Below, piece by piece: positions 7,079 to 12,896 of a stretch of 12,896 bases of DNA. The DNA comes from JBQTHP01 sp052389755 (GTDB taxonomy: Bacteria; Pseudomonadota; Gammaproteobacteria; Steroidobacterales; Steroidobacteraceae). The stretch is from the NCBI GenBank assembly GCA_052389755.1, contig JBQTHP010000009.1, positions 1 to 12,896 on the forward strand, in the 5' to 3' direction. The translations under genes and the position numbers were made by a program. The notes beneath the pieces were generated by a model. The model worked only from the letters and a program-made list of their open reading frames with translations, was not told the DNA's origin and ran no database searches. Within the stretch, counting starts at the first letter, position 1. Every line of letters begins with the position of its first letter.

Positions 7079-8310
7079 TCTTCCACCTTGTGCCCCTTCA
7101 GACCGTAGTAAGCGATGTACGCATAGCACACGAGCGGAATGACGAACGAGTACAGGAGACTCACGTTGTCCGCCATCACACCTTGCAGTACGGGAACAAT
7201 CGCTCCGCCGACGATGGCCATGCAGAGCACGCCGGACCCGGCGCCCGTGTGTCGGCCCAGACCCTCGACGCCGAGCGCGAAGATCGTGGGGAACATGATG
7301 GAGTTGAACAGTCCGATGGCGAGCAACGCGTACATCGCCGTCCTTCCGGCGGCGGTCATCGCCAGCGCGAGCAGCAGCGCTACGATGATTGCATTGAACG
7401 CCAGCACACGGCCCGGATTGATGCGCGCGAGCACGGCTGCCCCGATGAAGCGCCCGACCATCGCACCGCCCCAGTACAACGACAGATACTTGCCAGCCGT
7501 CTCTTCGGATAAGCCCGCGATCTCCTTCTGGCTCATGAAATTCACCAGGAAGCTGCCGATCGACACCTCGGCGCCGACGTAGACGAAGATCGCGACGGCG
7601 CCGAGAACGAGGTGCCGGTACTGCCAGACGCTCGGCTGGATGCCCGCCTCTTCCCCGGGCGCCTCCGACGCCGCGCCCGCGGCCAGGATCTGCGGCAAAT
7701 GCACGAGGGCGATGAGCAGCGCGATCACGAACAGCAGGCCCGCAAGCCCGAGGTACGGACCTTGCACTACCGCCGCCTCGGCTGCCTGGCGTGCGGCGGC
7801 GTCCGGTGTATCGATCGTCACCGACAGGATCAGCAGCGAACCGAGAAATGGGCCGATCGTCGTACCGAGCGAATTGAAGGCCTGCGTAAGCGTGAGACGG
7901 CTCGATGCCGTTTCTGGTGAACCAAGAATCACGACATACGGATTGGCGGCGACCTGCAGCAGCGTGATACCCGAAGCGAGGACGAACAGCGCGCCAAGGA
8001 AGTACGGATACGAATGCAATGCCGCTGCGGGATAGAAAAGCAGACAACCGACTGCCGCCGTAACGAGCCCGAGGATGACGCCGCGTTTGTAACCGATGCG
8101 CTCGACCAGAAATCCCGAAGGCAGCGACATCACGAAATAGGCGCCGAAAAAGCAGAACTGGATCAGCATCACCTGCGTGTAAGTCAGCGCGAACGCGGCC
8201 TTCAGGTGTGGGATGAGAATATCGTTGAGCGATGTGATCAGTCCCCACATGAAGAACAGCGAGGTGAGTACGACGAGTGCCGCCGTGAACTTCTGTGGTC
8301 TATCGGTCAC
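7042..8310 (-). CDS. FucP/GluP-family hexose:H+ symporter (MFS)
   Basis: Inner-membrane sugar:proton symporter of the FHS family (fucose, glucose or galactose permeases), 422 aa with 12 predicted helices. Family landmarks are FFMWGLITSLNDILIPHLK near the N-terminus (about 19-37), LPSGFLVERIGYKRG after helix 2, and SGITLLQVAANPYV (about 113-126). QAFNSLGTTIGP follows and is also typical. The start is a GTG at 8310 preceded by AAGGGAG (8317-8323) at 6 bases. The last 12 codons overlap the end of the convergent epimerase gene, so both reading frames use 7042-7078. It diverges from the aldo/keto reductase across 128 bp. Glucose or galactose is the most likely substrate given the neighbouring mutarotase, but fucose or a related sugar cannot be excluded. 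Confidence 0.9.
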   Translation of the reverse strand: MTDRPQKFTAALVVLTSLFFMWGLITSLNDILIPHLKAAFALTYTQVMLIQFCFFGAYFVMSLPSGFLVERIGYKRGVILGLVTAAVGCLLFYPAAALHSYPYFLGALFVLASGITLLQVAANPYVVILGSPETASSRLTLTQAFNSLGTTIGPFLGSLLILSVTIDTPDAAARQAAEAAVVQGPYLGLAGLLFVIALLIALVHLPQILAAGAASEAPGEEAGIQPSVWQYRHLVLGAVAIFVYVGAEVSIGSFLVNFMSQKEIAGLSEETAGKYLSLYWGGAMVGRFIGAAVLARINPGRVLAFNAIIVALLLALAMTAAGRTAMYALLAIGLFNSIMFPTIFALGVEGLGRHTGAGSGVLCMAIVGGAIVPVLQGVMADNVSLLYSFVIPLVCYAYIAYYGLKGHKVEDHFALKAYTVRE

Positions 8311-8438
8311 CGTTCGCTCCCTTCACAGCCAGGAATCACGGAGCGCAGTATGGACCATGACCAGCTCGATGTGCGATCGCGGCGCCGTCGAGCGCCAATC
8401 GAGCACCTGCCGCGCAATTCCACTTGCAGGAGCGCTTC
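8311..8438. promoter_or_regulatory. Divergent intergenic region between hexose symporter and aldo/keto reductase
   Basis: This 128-bp region must hold promoters for both flanking genes. It contains the palindrome GCGATCGC (8373-8380) followed directly by a small hairpin, GGCGC (8381-8385) with GCGCC (8392-8396). I see no copy of the ATACGTAT element and no convincing pair of promoter boxes, so control by the local LacI protein is not supported here. Confidence 0.35.
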
Positions 8439-9419
8439 ATGAGATTCCGCAAATTCGGCCGGCTCGATTGGAAAGTTTCGGAAATTGGCTTTGGCGCCTG
8501 GGCGCTTGGCGGCGGTTGGGGGCCGCAATCGGATGACGAGTCCAGTGCAGCATTGCATCGAGCGCTGGATCTTGGCTGCAACTTTATCGACACCGCGCAG
8601 GGCTACGGCGCGGGTCGCAGTGAACGCGTCATCGCAGGAGTTCTCAAGGAGCGCACAAATGATCAGCGCGTGTATGTCGCAACGAAGATTCCGCCAGACA
8701 CGGACCCTTGGCCACCGAGCCCCTACGATCGCATCGAGGATCGTTATGGCGAAGCGTATCTGCGTCAGCGGCTGGAGCAAAGTCTTCGCGATCTGCAAAC
8801 GGATTGCATCGACCTCGTCCAGCTGCACACGTGGACCCGGGCCTGGAATCGAAATCCTGCGGCGTTGGAAATCCTGCGCAAGTTTCGAAAGGAGGGCAAG
8901 ATCCTCGGGATCGGGGTCAGCACGCCTGAGCACGATCAGAACGCGTTGATCGATCTCATGCGCGATGGCTGGCTCGATTCCGTGCAGTTGATTTACAACA
9001 TCTTCGAGCAGGAGGCGCAGGCTGAGCTCTTTCCAACAGCTCAGGAGAATGACGTGGGCGTCATCGTGCGCGTGGCGTTCGATGAGAGCGCGCTAACCGG
9101 AAAGCTCACCGTGCAAACCACTTTTGGTGAAGGCGATTTTCGCAATAGATACTTCGCGGGTGATCGTCTCGGACGTACCGTCGAACGCGTCGAACTGATC
9201 CGCAAGACCGTCGGGACCGACGAACCGGATCTCGCGACCGCGGCATTGAAGTTCGCACTGAAGCCACAGGCCGTTTCAGCTGTTATCCCGGGCATTCGCA
9301 ATGTCCGCCAGGCTGAGTTGAATCTGGCAGTGGGCAGCCAACCGCCGATCAGCGATGCACTCGAGCAACGGCTCCACGCGCACCAATGGCACCGCGGCCA
9401 CTGGTATCGCGGCAAATGA
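8439..9419 (+). CDS. Aldo/keto reductase
   Basis: NAD(P)H-dependent oxidoreductase with an (alpha/beta)8 barrel, acting on aldehydes or sugar carbonyls in the cytoplasm; 326 aa, normal for the family. The complete catalytic tetrad is visible: Asp51 and Tyr56 in FIDTAQGYG, Lys83 in YVATKIP, and His130 in LVQLHTW. The C-terminal cofactor-site segment VIPGIRNVRQAELNL is also present. The ATG at 8439 is chosen because AGGAG (8428-8432) lies 6 bases upstream; a TTG at 8424 would add five residues without support. A likely intrinsic terminator follows at 9460-9480. Its position next to sugar transport genes suggests a role in sugar oxidation or reduction, but the substrate cannot be told from sequence. 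Confidence 0.9.
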   Translation: MRFRKFGRLDWKVSEIGFGAWALGGGWGPQSDDESSAALHRALDLGCNFIDTAQGYGAGRSERVIAGVLKERTNDQRVYVATKIPPDTDPWPPSPYDRIEDRYGEAYLRQRLEQSLRDLQTDCIDLVQLHTWTRAWNRNPAALEILRKFRKEGKILGIGVSTPEHDQNALIDLMRDGWLDSVQLIYNIFEQEAQAELFPTAQENDVGVIVRVAFDESALTGKLTVQTTFGEGDFRNRYFAGDRLGRTVERVELIRKTVGTDEPDLATAALKFALKPQAVSAVIPGIRNVRQAELNLAVGSQPPISDALEQRLHAHQWHRGHWYRGK

Positions 9420-9435
9420 GCCACGCGTCATTCGT

Positions 9436-9460
9436 GAGGTTCATCGAGCTCGCGAACCTC
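9436..9460. repeat. Inverted repeat GAGGTTC-N11-GAACCTC at convergent gene ends
   Basis: Perfect 7-bp arms at 9436-9442 and 9454-9460 flank an 11-base loop that itself contains the palindrome CGAGCTCG. It spans the stop codon of the nucleotidyltransferase-like gene and lies just past the aldo/keto reductase stop. It probably helps end transcription in either direction, together with the T-rich hairpin beside it. Confidence 0.4.
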
Positions 9461-10247
9461 GCCGTCGCGGCGACTTTTTTGGTCTAACCATCAGTTTACG
9501 CAGCGTTTCGCGCCTTTCGGCGACTTCGGCGGCGATCTGCGGCCAGCGCAGCTTGTGCAGCGCGGGCGTCGTGCGAAAGTCGTCCAGCGGGACGGCCGCG
9601 AGCGGATCGATGCCGTACAGCAGAAAGACGCGCACCGCTGCGATGTCGCCGGCGATGGCCACGATGCGCTCGAGAAGCTTCAGCCCCGCTCTTTCATCGT
9701 GTGTGGTAATCACATCGCGTATGAATGCGCGCGCAACGTCCACGGAGAGCTTCGCTTGAGCGATGCCCGCGGCGGTGCGCTTCTCGGGCAACAAGTGGAG
9801 GTTCTGGATCCGGCTATCCAGAACGTCGATGGGGTGCATCACACGCACGACGCCGATGCCGGGAACTTCCATTTCTGCGGCCCGGCGATCGATGTCCTTG
9901 GTGGTGAGGCCGGCGACGCCGGAGAGGAAGTCGACCTGCTTGACGGCTCCGCTCTTCGTGCGGTGGGTGACCTTTCCCGTTTGCGGGGTGGCGTCATCGA
10001 GCGACGGAATCCAGGTATTCCAGGCCAGACGTTTGCCGAGCTCCTTGGCGAGTGCCGAATCGCCGATGAAATCGGCGTCGGCCGTGATCGCCGGGACCAG
10101 GCTGGCGGGACGTTTCACCTGCAGATGATCGGCCCAGAACGCGAGCGCCTGCCCGCCGACGAGCAGTCCCTTCGGCGAACAGATCGAGAGGATCGCCTTC
10201 ACGTCCTCGGGAGTGAGTGGCGACTCGATCTCGCGCCTATTCGTCAT
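9441..10247 (-). CDS. Nucleotidyltransferase-fold protein, candidate toxin of a TA pair
   Basis: A 268-aa protein with the hallmarks of the DNA polymerase beta-like nucleotidyltransferase fold. LLVGGQALAF holds the GG motif (Gly31-Gly32), ITADADFIGD holds the D-x-D metal pair (Asp57, Asp59), and AVKQVDFLSG supplies the third carboxylate (Asp106). The C-terminal half is predicted helical, and the tail is very basic (KKSPRRRGSRAR). Start: ATG at 10247, preceded by AGGTGG (10253-10258) at 5 bases; a GTG at 10256 is possible. The start overlaps the last 11 bases of the small Phd-like gene, a typical antitoxin-toxin arrangement. AbiEii/MenT-type toxins share this fold, so a toxin that nucleotidylates RNA or protein is plausible. 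The spacing between GG and D-x-D is long, and I cannot name a specific family. A chromosomal enzyme unrelated to TA remains possible. Confidence 0.65.
   Translation of the reverse strand: MTNRREIESPLTPEDVKAILSICSPKGLLVGGQALAFWADHLQVKRPASLVPAITADADFIGDSALAKELGKRLAWNTWIPSLDDATPQTGKVTHRTKSGAVKQVDFLSGVAGLTTKDIDRRAAEMEVPGIGVVRVMHPIDVLDSRIQNLHLLPEKRTAAGIAQAKLSVDVARAFIRDVITTHDERAGLKLLERIVAIAGDIAAVRVFLLYGIDPLAAVPLDDFRTTPALHKLRWPQIAAEVAERRETLRKLMVRPKKSPRRRGSRAR
9460..9480 (+). terminator. Intrinsic terminator of the aldo/keto reductase gene
   Basis: CGCCG (9460-9464) and CGGCG (9468-9472) form a 5-bp all-GC stem with a 3-base loop, followed after AC by six T residues (9475-9480). It lies 40 bases beyond the reductase stop codon. 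It is embedded in the last codons of the convergent nucleotidyltransferase-like gene, where it encodes part of a basic tail. The stem is short, so strength is uncertain. Confidence 0.5.
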
Positions 10248-10500
10248 CGAAACCACCTGGCGCCCGTCTCATGCGGGCAGCGCGTGCGGACGCAGGCGGG
10301 ATCATGTGCTTCTCGCCCCATGAGCTCGATGGCGCGGGGCCGGCCTCCCCGCCAGCGGCAGCTTCGAGCGCGCGCGGGGACAGCACGACTGCGACGACGC
10401 GGCCGTGCTTGACGATGTCGACGCGTCCCAGGGCCGCGACGTCCTCGAGGAGGCCGCCGAAGTTGTTCTTGGCGTCGCTGGCGGAGATGCGCTTGCTCAT
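10237..10500 (-). CDS. Phd/YefM-like antitoxin
   Basis: An 87-aa protein whose N-terminal half matches Phd/YefM antitoxins. RISASDAKNNFGGLLEDVA (4-22) resembles the family's 'sAr..f..ll..v' DNA-binding segment, and VDIVKHGRVVAVVLSPRAL (27-45) the following strand. The C-terminal part (50-87, ending RRAPGGFDDE) is low-complexity and probably the flexible region that neutralises the partner. The ATG at 10500 is chosen because it opens directly with the conserved domain. A TTG at 10536 would overlap the upstream gene. The only strong purine-rich site (GGAGGAG at 10521-10527) is 20 bases away and codes for the end of the upstream protein. The downstream nucleotidyltransferase-like gene overlaps its stop, implying coupled translation. 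Such antitoxins usually repress their own operon; see the inverted repeat at 10502-10518. Confidence 0.75.
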   Translation of the reverse strand: MSKRISASDAKNNFGGLLEDVAALGRVDIVKHGRVVAVVLSPRALEAAAGGEAGPAPSSSWGEKHMIPPASARAARMRRAPGGFDDE

Positions 10501-10501
10501 T

Positions 10502-10518
10502 TTAGCTATTTTGGCTAA
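10502..10518. promoter_or_regulatory. Inverted repeat before the antitoxin gene, candidate autoregulatory operator
   Basis: TTAGC (10502-10506) and GCTAA (10514-10518) are perfect 5-bp arms around a 7-base AT-rich centre. The repeat begins one base upstream of the antitoxin ATG and overlaps the stop codon of the preceding GFA-type gene. It is AT-rich in otherwise GC-rich DNA. Phd-type antitoxins commonly bind such palindromes next to their start codon; that this one is bound is inferred. Confidence 0.4.
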
Positions 10519-10907
10519 TACTCCTCCGCAGCACAAGGCGGCGTAGCCGGCCCGGTCGTGGCGGGCGGACAGCGATCCGGATCATCGAGCGTCCCGACGC
10601 GAACGAAGCGTAGCTTGTCGCCTGCACCGGCGTAGTTACTCCACAGCGCGATCCGGCATTCGGGGCAGCGGATGATCTTCTGTCCCTTGCCGCTGTTTGA
10701 TGGCGTATTCACCACTTCCGGGGCGCCCTTCAGCACGATCACACGATCCGCTTCGATCAGCGCGTTGAGCGCGAAGGACGCGCCGGTCTCTCGCTGGCAC
10801 CATCGGCAATGACAGCAGTGAACGACCATCGGTGCGCTCGTCATACGATAGCGCACGGTGCGACACGTGCAGCCGCCTTCCAGGGAGAATTCCTGCTGGC
10901 CGCTCAT
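10515..10907 (-). CDS. GFA/CENP-V-type zinc-binding protein with atypical C-terminus
   Basis: Small zinc protein of the glutathione-dependent formaldehyde-activating (GFA) / CENP-V superfamily, 130 aa. The seven-cysteine pattern is intact: C13-x-C15, C32-x-C34-x2-C37, and C81-x2-C84 (GGCTC, HCCHCRWCQ, RCPEC). After GTLDDPDRCPP, relatives usually continue with a segment like HIFT..K.PWV before ending in EYY. Here this is replaced by a short Ala/Thr/Pro stretch (ATTGPATPPCAAEEY), so roughly ten residues of the conserved end are absent. Most members have no proven formaldehyde-related role. The ATG at 10907 has only a weak GAGAG upstream. Its stop lies 14 bases before the antitoxin ATG, and the start is 36 bases after the YbdK stop, consistent with one transcript. 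Confidence 0.85.
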   Translation of the reverse strand: MSGQQEFSLEGGCTCRTVRYRMTSAPMVVHCCHCRWCQRETGASFALNALIEADRVIVLKGAPEVVNTPSNSGKGQKIIRCPECRIALWSNYAGAGDKLRFVRVGTLDDPDRCPPATTGPATPPCAAEEY

Positions 10908-10943
10908 CGATGCACGCTCTCGCTCATCGGCGACGCTCAGCGG

Positions 10944-12083
10944 TCACTGCAGGGCGCTGGCCGTCTCGCGAATCAGAAAGTCCACGACCGCTTCGAGCGC
11001 CTCGCGCTCGCTCGCACCGTGCGTGCGCGCTTGCTCGTAGACGGCGAGCTGGCGGTGAGCGCTCGTGCCGCGCTTCAGGATCGTGCGCGCGTGCTCGGTC
11101 TCGGGCAGGCAGCCGAGCGCCTCGGCATCCTCACGAATCAGCGCGAGGAACTCCTCGAGCAGATCGGGAAACGGGACGAGCTCGCCCTTGGCGAGATCGA
11201 GCAACTGCTCATCGAAGCTGTAGCGCATCGCGCGCCAGCGATTCTCGGCGATGAGCAGTGTCGGATACCGGCGCCAGCTCTGATTCGCCGCTCTCAGCCG
11301 GAACAGCATCCGCAGCAGCGACACGACCAGCGCCGCGAGGCAGATGGAATCGTCGATGCTCGTGCAGCAGTCCATGATGCGCGTCTCGAGCGTGGGGTAG
11401 CGCGAGCTCGGACGCTGGTCCCACCACAGCTTCGTCATGTCCTGGATGAGACCGTTGCGTATCAGCATATCGAGGTGCCGCTTGAATTCTCCGTAACTCT
11501 CGAAGCGTTCGGGCAACCCGGTGCGCGGCAGGGAATTGAAAATGGTAAGACGGAACGATTTGAGCCCGGTGAGCTCCCCTTCCCAGAAAGGCGAAGAGCA
11601 GGACAGCGCGAGAAGATGCGGCAGGAAATACGACATCTGGTTCATGAGATCGATGCGCAGCTCGTCGTCGTCGACGCCCACGTGCACGTGCATGCCGCAG
11701 ATCATCATGCGCCGCGCGGCGGCCTGCATTTCGCGCGCGAGCGCGAAGTAGCGCTCCTTGTCGGTATGCTTCTGCTTCATCGTGCGCGCGAACGGGTGCG
11801 TGGATGCGGCGATCGGCGCAAGACCGTGCTTGCGGCTCACCTCGACGATGATCGAGCGCAGCCGCGCGAGGTCTGTGCGCGCTTCCGTCATGGTGCGGCA
11901 CACGCGCGTGCCCACTTCGATCTGCGAGCGCAGGAATTCGGGGCTGATCTGCCCGCCGCCGAGCTCGGTGCATTCCTTGAGCAGCTCGCCGGGCGGATCG
12001 TCATCCACGTCCCGCGTGCGGCGATCGACGAGCAGGTATTCCTCTTCTATGCCCACCGTGAACGGCGGTTCTTTGTAGCTCAC
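10944..12083 (-). CDS. ybdK: Carboxylate-amine ligase, YbdK/GCS2 family
   Basis: ATP-dependent carboxylate-amine ligase of the glutamate-cysteine ligase type 2 family (PF04107), 379 aa, the usual length. Family marks are FTVGIEEEYLLVD at the N-terminus (8-20; Glu13-15 near the nucleotide/metal site), HPFA (96-99), CGMHVHVGVDD (129-139), and YPTLETRIMD later. E. coli YbdK has weak gamma-glutamylcysteine synthetase activity in vitro; its physiological substrate is unsettled. The GTG start at 12083 is preceded by GAGGTG (12089-12094) at 5 bases. It overlaps the stop of the formylglutamate amidohydrolase gene by four bases (GTGA), so the two are translationally coupled. The partnership suggests that a glutamyl or other amide is made and cleaved in one pathway. 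Confidence 0.92.
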   Translation of the reverse strand: MSYKEPPFTVGIEEEYLLVDRRTRDVDDDPPGELLKECTELGGGQISPEFLRSQIEVGTRVCRTMTEARTDLARLRSIIVEVSRKHGLAPIAASTHPFARTMKQKHTDKERYFALAREMQAAARRMMICGMHVHVGVDDDELRIDLMNQMSYFLPHLLALSCSSPFWEGELTGLKSFRLTIFNSLPRTGLPERFESYGEFKRHLDMLIRNGLIQDMTKLWWDQRPSSRYPTLETRIMDCCTSIDDSICLAALVVSLLRMLFRLRAANQSWRRYPTLLIAENRWRAMRYSFDEQLLDLAKGELVPFPDLLEEFLALIREDAEALGCLPETEHARTILKRGTSAHRQLAVYEQARTHGASEREALEAVVDFLIRETASALQ

Positions 12084-12896
12084 CGAAGCACCTCATTCAC
12101 GCCGGAACCGGCGTCCGCGAAGCGTTGCTCGCGATACAGCGATCGGACCGAGAGGATGGGTTCGAGCACGCGCGCGAGGCGCTCGGTCCATGCTGCGACT
12201 CGCGTCGCATCGGTGATGAGGTCCTGCCGGATCTCGATGCAGACGTGCGGCCAGCCGCGATTGTCCGCGTGCACGTCCACCGTGTAATCGGCGGGATGCC
12301 GCCCCGAATAGGGTTCGTTGTCGCCGACGACGAGACCGGGTTCCGCGCGCAGCGCTTCGAGCATCGGCACGGCGATCCGCGGATCACGATCCCACAGAAT
12401 TCCGCAGTGCCAGGGCCGTGCGCTGCCGAGCATGTGCGGCGTGAAGCTGTGGATCGCGATCAGCGCCGGTGCGTCGGCGCCCTGCGCGATCTCGCCGAGA
12501 ACCTGATCGACCGCCCGGTGGTAGGGCAAAAAGCACGCCCGCGCCCGCAACTCGCGTTGCGCTGCGCTCACGTCCCGATTGCCGGGCACTGGCTGGCCGT
12601 CGCTATCGGCGACGATACTGCTCGGATCCTCGAGATGGCGGTTGCAATCGATCACGAGACGCGAGTAACCGGCAAGCACGGCGGGAATCTCGAGACTCGC
12701 GGCGAGGCCACGGACGAGCTGCGCCGCGCCGATGTCCCAGGCGATATGCCGTTGCAGGGCGCTCTCCGACAGACCGAGGTTCGCAAGCACGCGCGGAATG
12801 CGGCGGCTCGCGTGGTCGCACACGAGGAGCGCCGGCCAACGGCGTCCGTGCGCTTCGATCTCGAATGGCGGCGGCTCGTCCCGAGCCAGTAAGTTG
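12080..12896 (-). CDS. N-formylglutamate amidohydrolase family protein (5' end outside window)
   Basis: Zinc-dependent amidohydrolase family (PF05013) related to HutG-type N-formylglutamate deformylase. The visible part is 271 codons. Key segments are LLVCDHASRRIP, WDIGA, SRLVIDCNR, LIAIHSFTP, GDNEPYSG and CIEIRQDLI, all typical of the family. A GTG at 12823 would cut into the conserved VCDHAS strand, and the open frame continues upstream to the window edge with family-like DEPPPFEIEAHGRRWPALL. The true start therefore lies beyond 12896 and the gene is only truncated by the window. It shares a four-base overlap with the downstream YbdK gene. No other histidine-degradation gene is in view, so the substrate may not be N-formylglutamate. 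Confidence 0.88.
   Translation of the reverse strand, partial: NLLARDEPPPFEIEAHGRRWPALLVCDHASRRIPRVLANLGLSESALQRHIAWDIGAAQLVRGLAASLEIPAVLAGYSRLVIDCNRHLEDPSSIVADSDGQPVPGNRDVSAAQRELRARACFLPYHRAVDQVLGEIAQGADAPALIAIHSFTPHMLGSARPWHCGILWDRDPRIAVPMLEALRAEPGLVVGDNEPYSGRHPADYTVDVHADNRGWPHVCIEIRQDLITDATRVAAWTERLARVLEPILSVRSLYREQRFADAGSGVNEVLR

Noticed and set aside
10234..10247. Possible frameshift joining antitoxin and nucleotidyltransferase-like genes into one protein
   Set aside because: The smaller gene has a natural-looking end, and the larger has its own ATG with AGGTGG at the right distance, so overlapping separate genes explain the sequence better.
10809..12287. 492-codon open frame on the plus strand opposite ybdK
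   Set aside because: It is a shadow of the YbdK and formylglutamate amidohydrolase genes in GC-rich DNA. Its translation is rich in Arg/His/Ala with no domain, whereas the opposite strand encodes recognisable enzymes.
12125..12892. 255-codon plus-strand frame opposite the amidohydrolase
   Set aside because: Antisense shadow of a gene with clear family motifs on the minus strand.

Overview
The window reads as GC-rich chromosomal DNA of a Gram-negative bacterium. The TonB-dependent receptor of the Xanthomonas/Caulobacter type (TIGR01782-like), the lipoprotein signal and the gene families present suggest a xanthomonad/Steroidobacter-like gammaproteobacterium or a caulobacter/sphingomonad-like alphaproteobacterium. 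I cannot place it more precisely from the sequence alone. Coding density is very high, no stretch over 300 bases lacks a gene, and I see no tRNA, rRNA, CRISPR array or insertion sequence.

Region 1 (about 1-9419) is a carbohydrate uptake locus. A TonB-dependent outer-membrane receptor (106-3003, minus) diverges from a GPH/SUT-type sugar:cation symporter (3192-4751, plus). Their shared promoter region carries two direct copies of a 13-base element with an ATACGTAT core, good candidates for operators of the LacI-family regulator that follows (4758-5792, minus). Diverging from the regulator is an aldose 1-epimerase with a lipoprotein signal (5897-7078, plus). It overlaps tail to tail with a FucP/GluP-type hexose:H+ symporter (7042-8310, minus), which in turn diverges from an aldo/keto reductase (8439-9419, plus). 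A plausible scheme is that the receptor brings an oligosaccharide or glycoside into the periplasm, the anchored mutarotase equilibrates anomers, two different inner-membrane symporters import di- and monosaccharides, and LacI senses the sugar. No glycosidase or kinase is visible, so the substrate stays open.

Region 2 (about 9441-10907) holds a candidate toxin-antitoxin pair: a small Phd/YefM-like antitoxin gene (10237-10500) whose end overlaps a gene for a nucleotidyltransferase-fold protein (9441-10247). Both are on the minus strand, directly downstream of a GFA/CENP-V-type zinc protein gene (10515-10907) that lacks part of the usual C-terminus. This pairing of a Phd-type antitoxin with a nucleotidyltransferase-type partner is the most unusual element here.

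Region 3 (about 10944-12896) has a YbdK-type carboxylate-amine ligase (GCS2 family) translationally coupled (GTGA overlap) to an N-formylglutamate amidohydrolase family gene that runs off the window's right edge. All of regions 2 and 3 is on the minus strand and could be one transcription unit reading from the right edge down to 9441.
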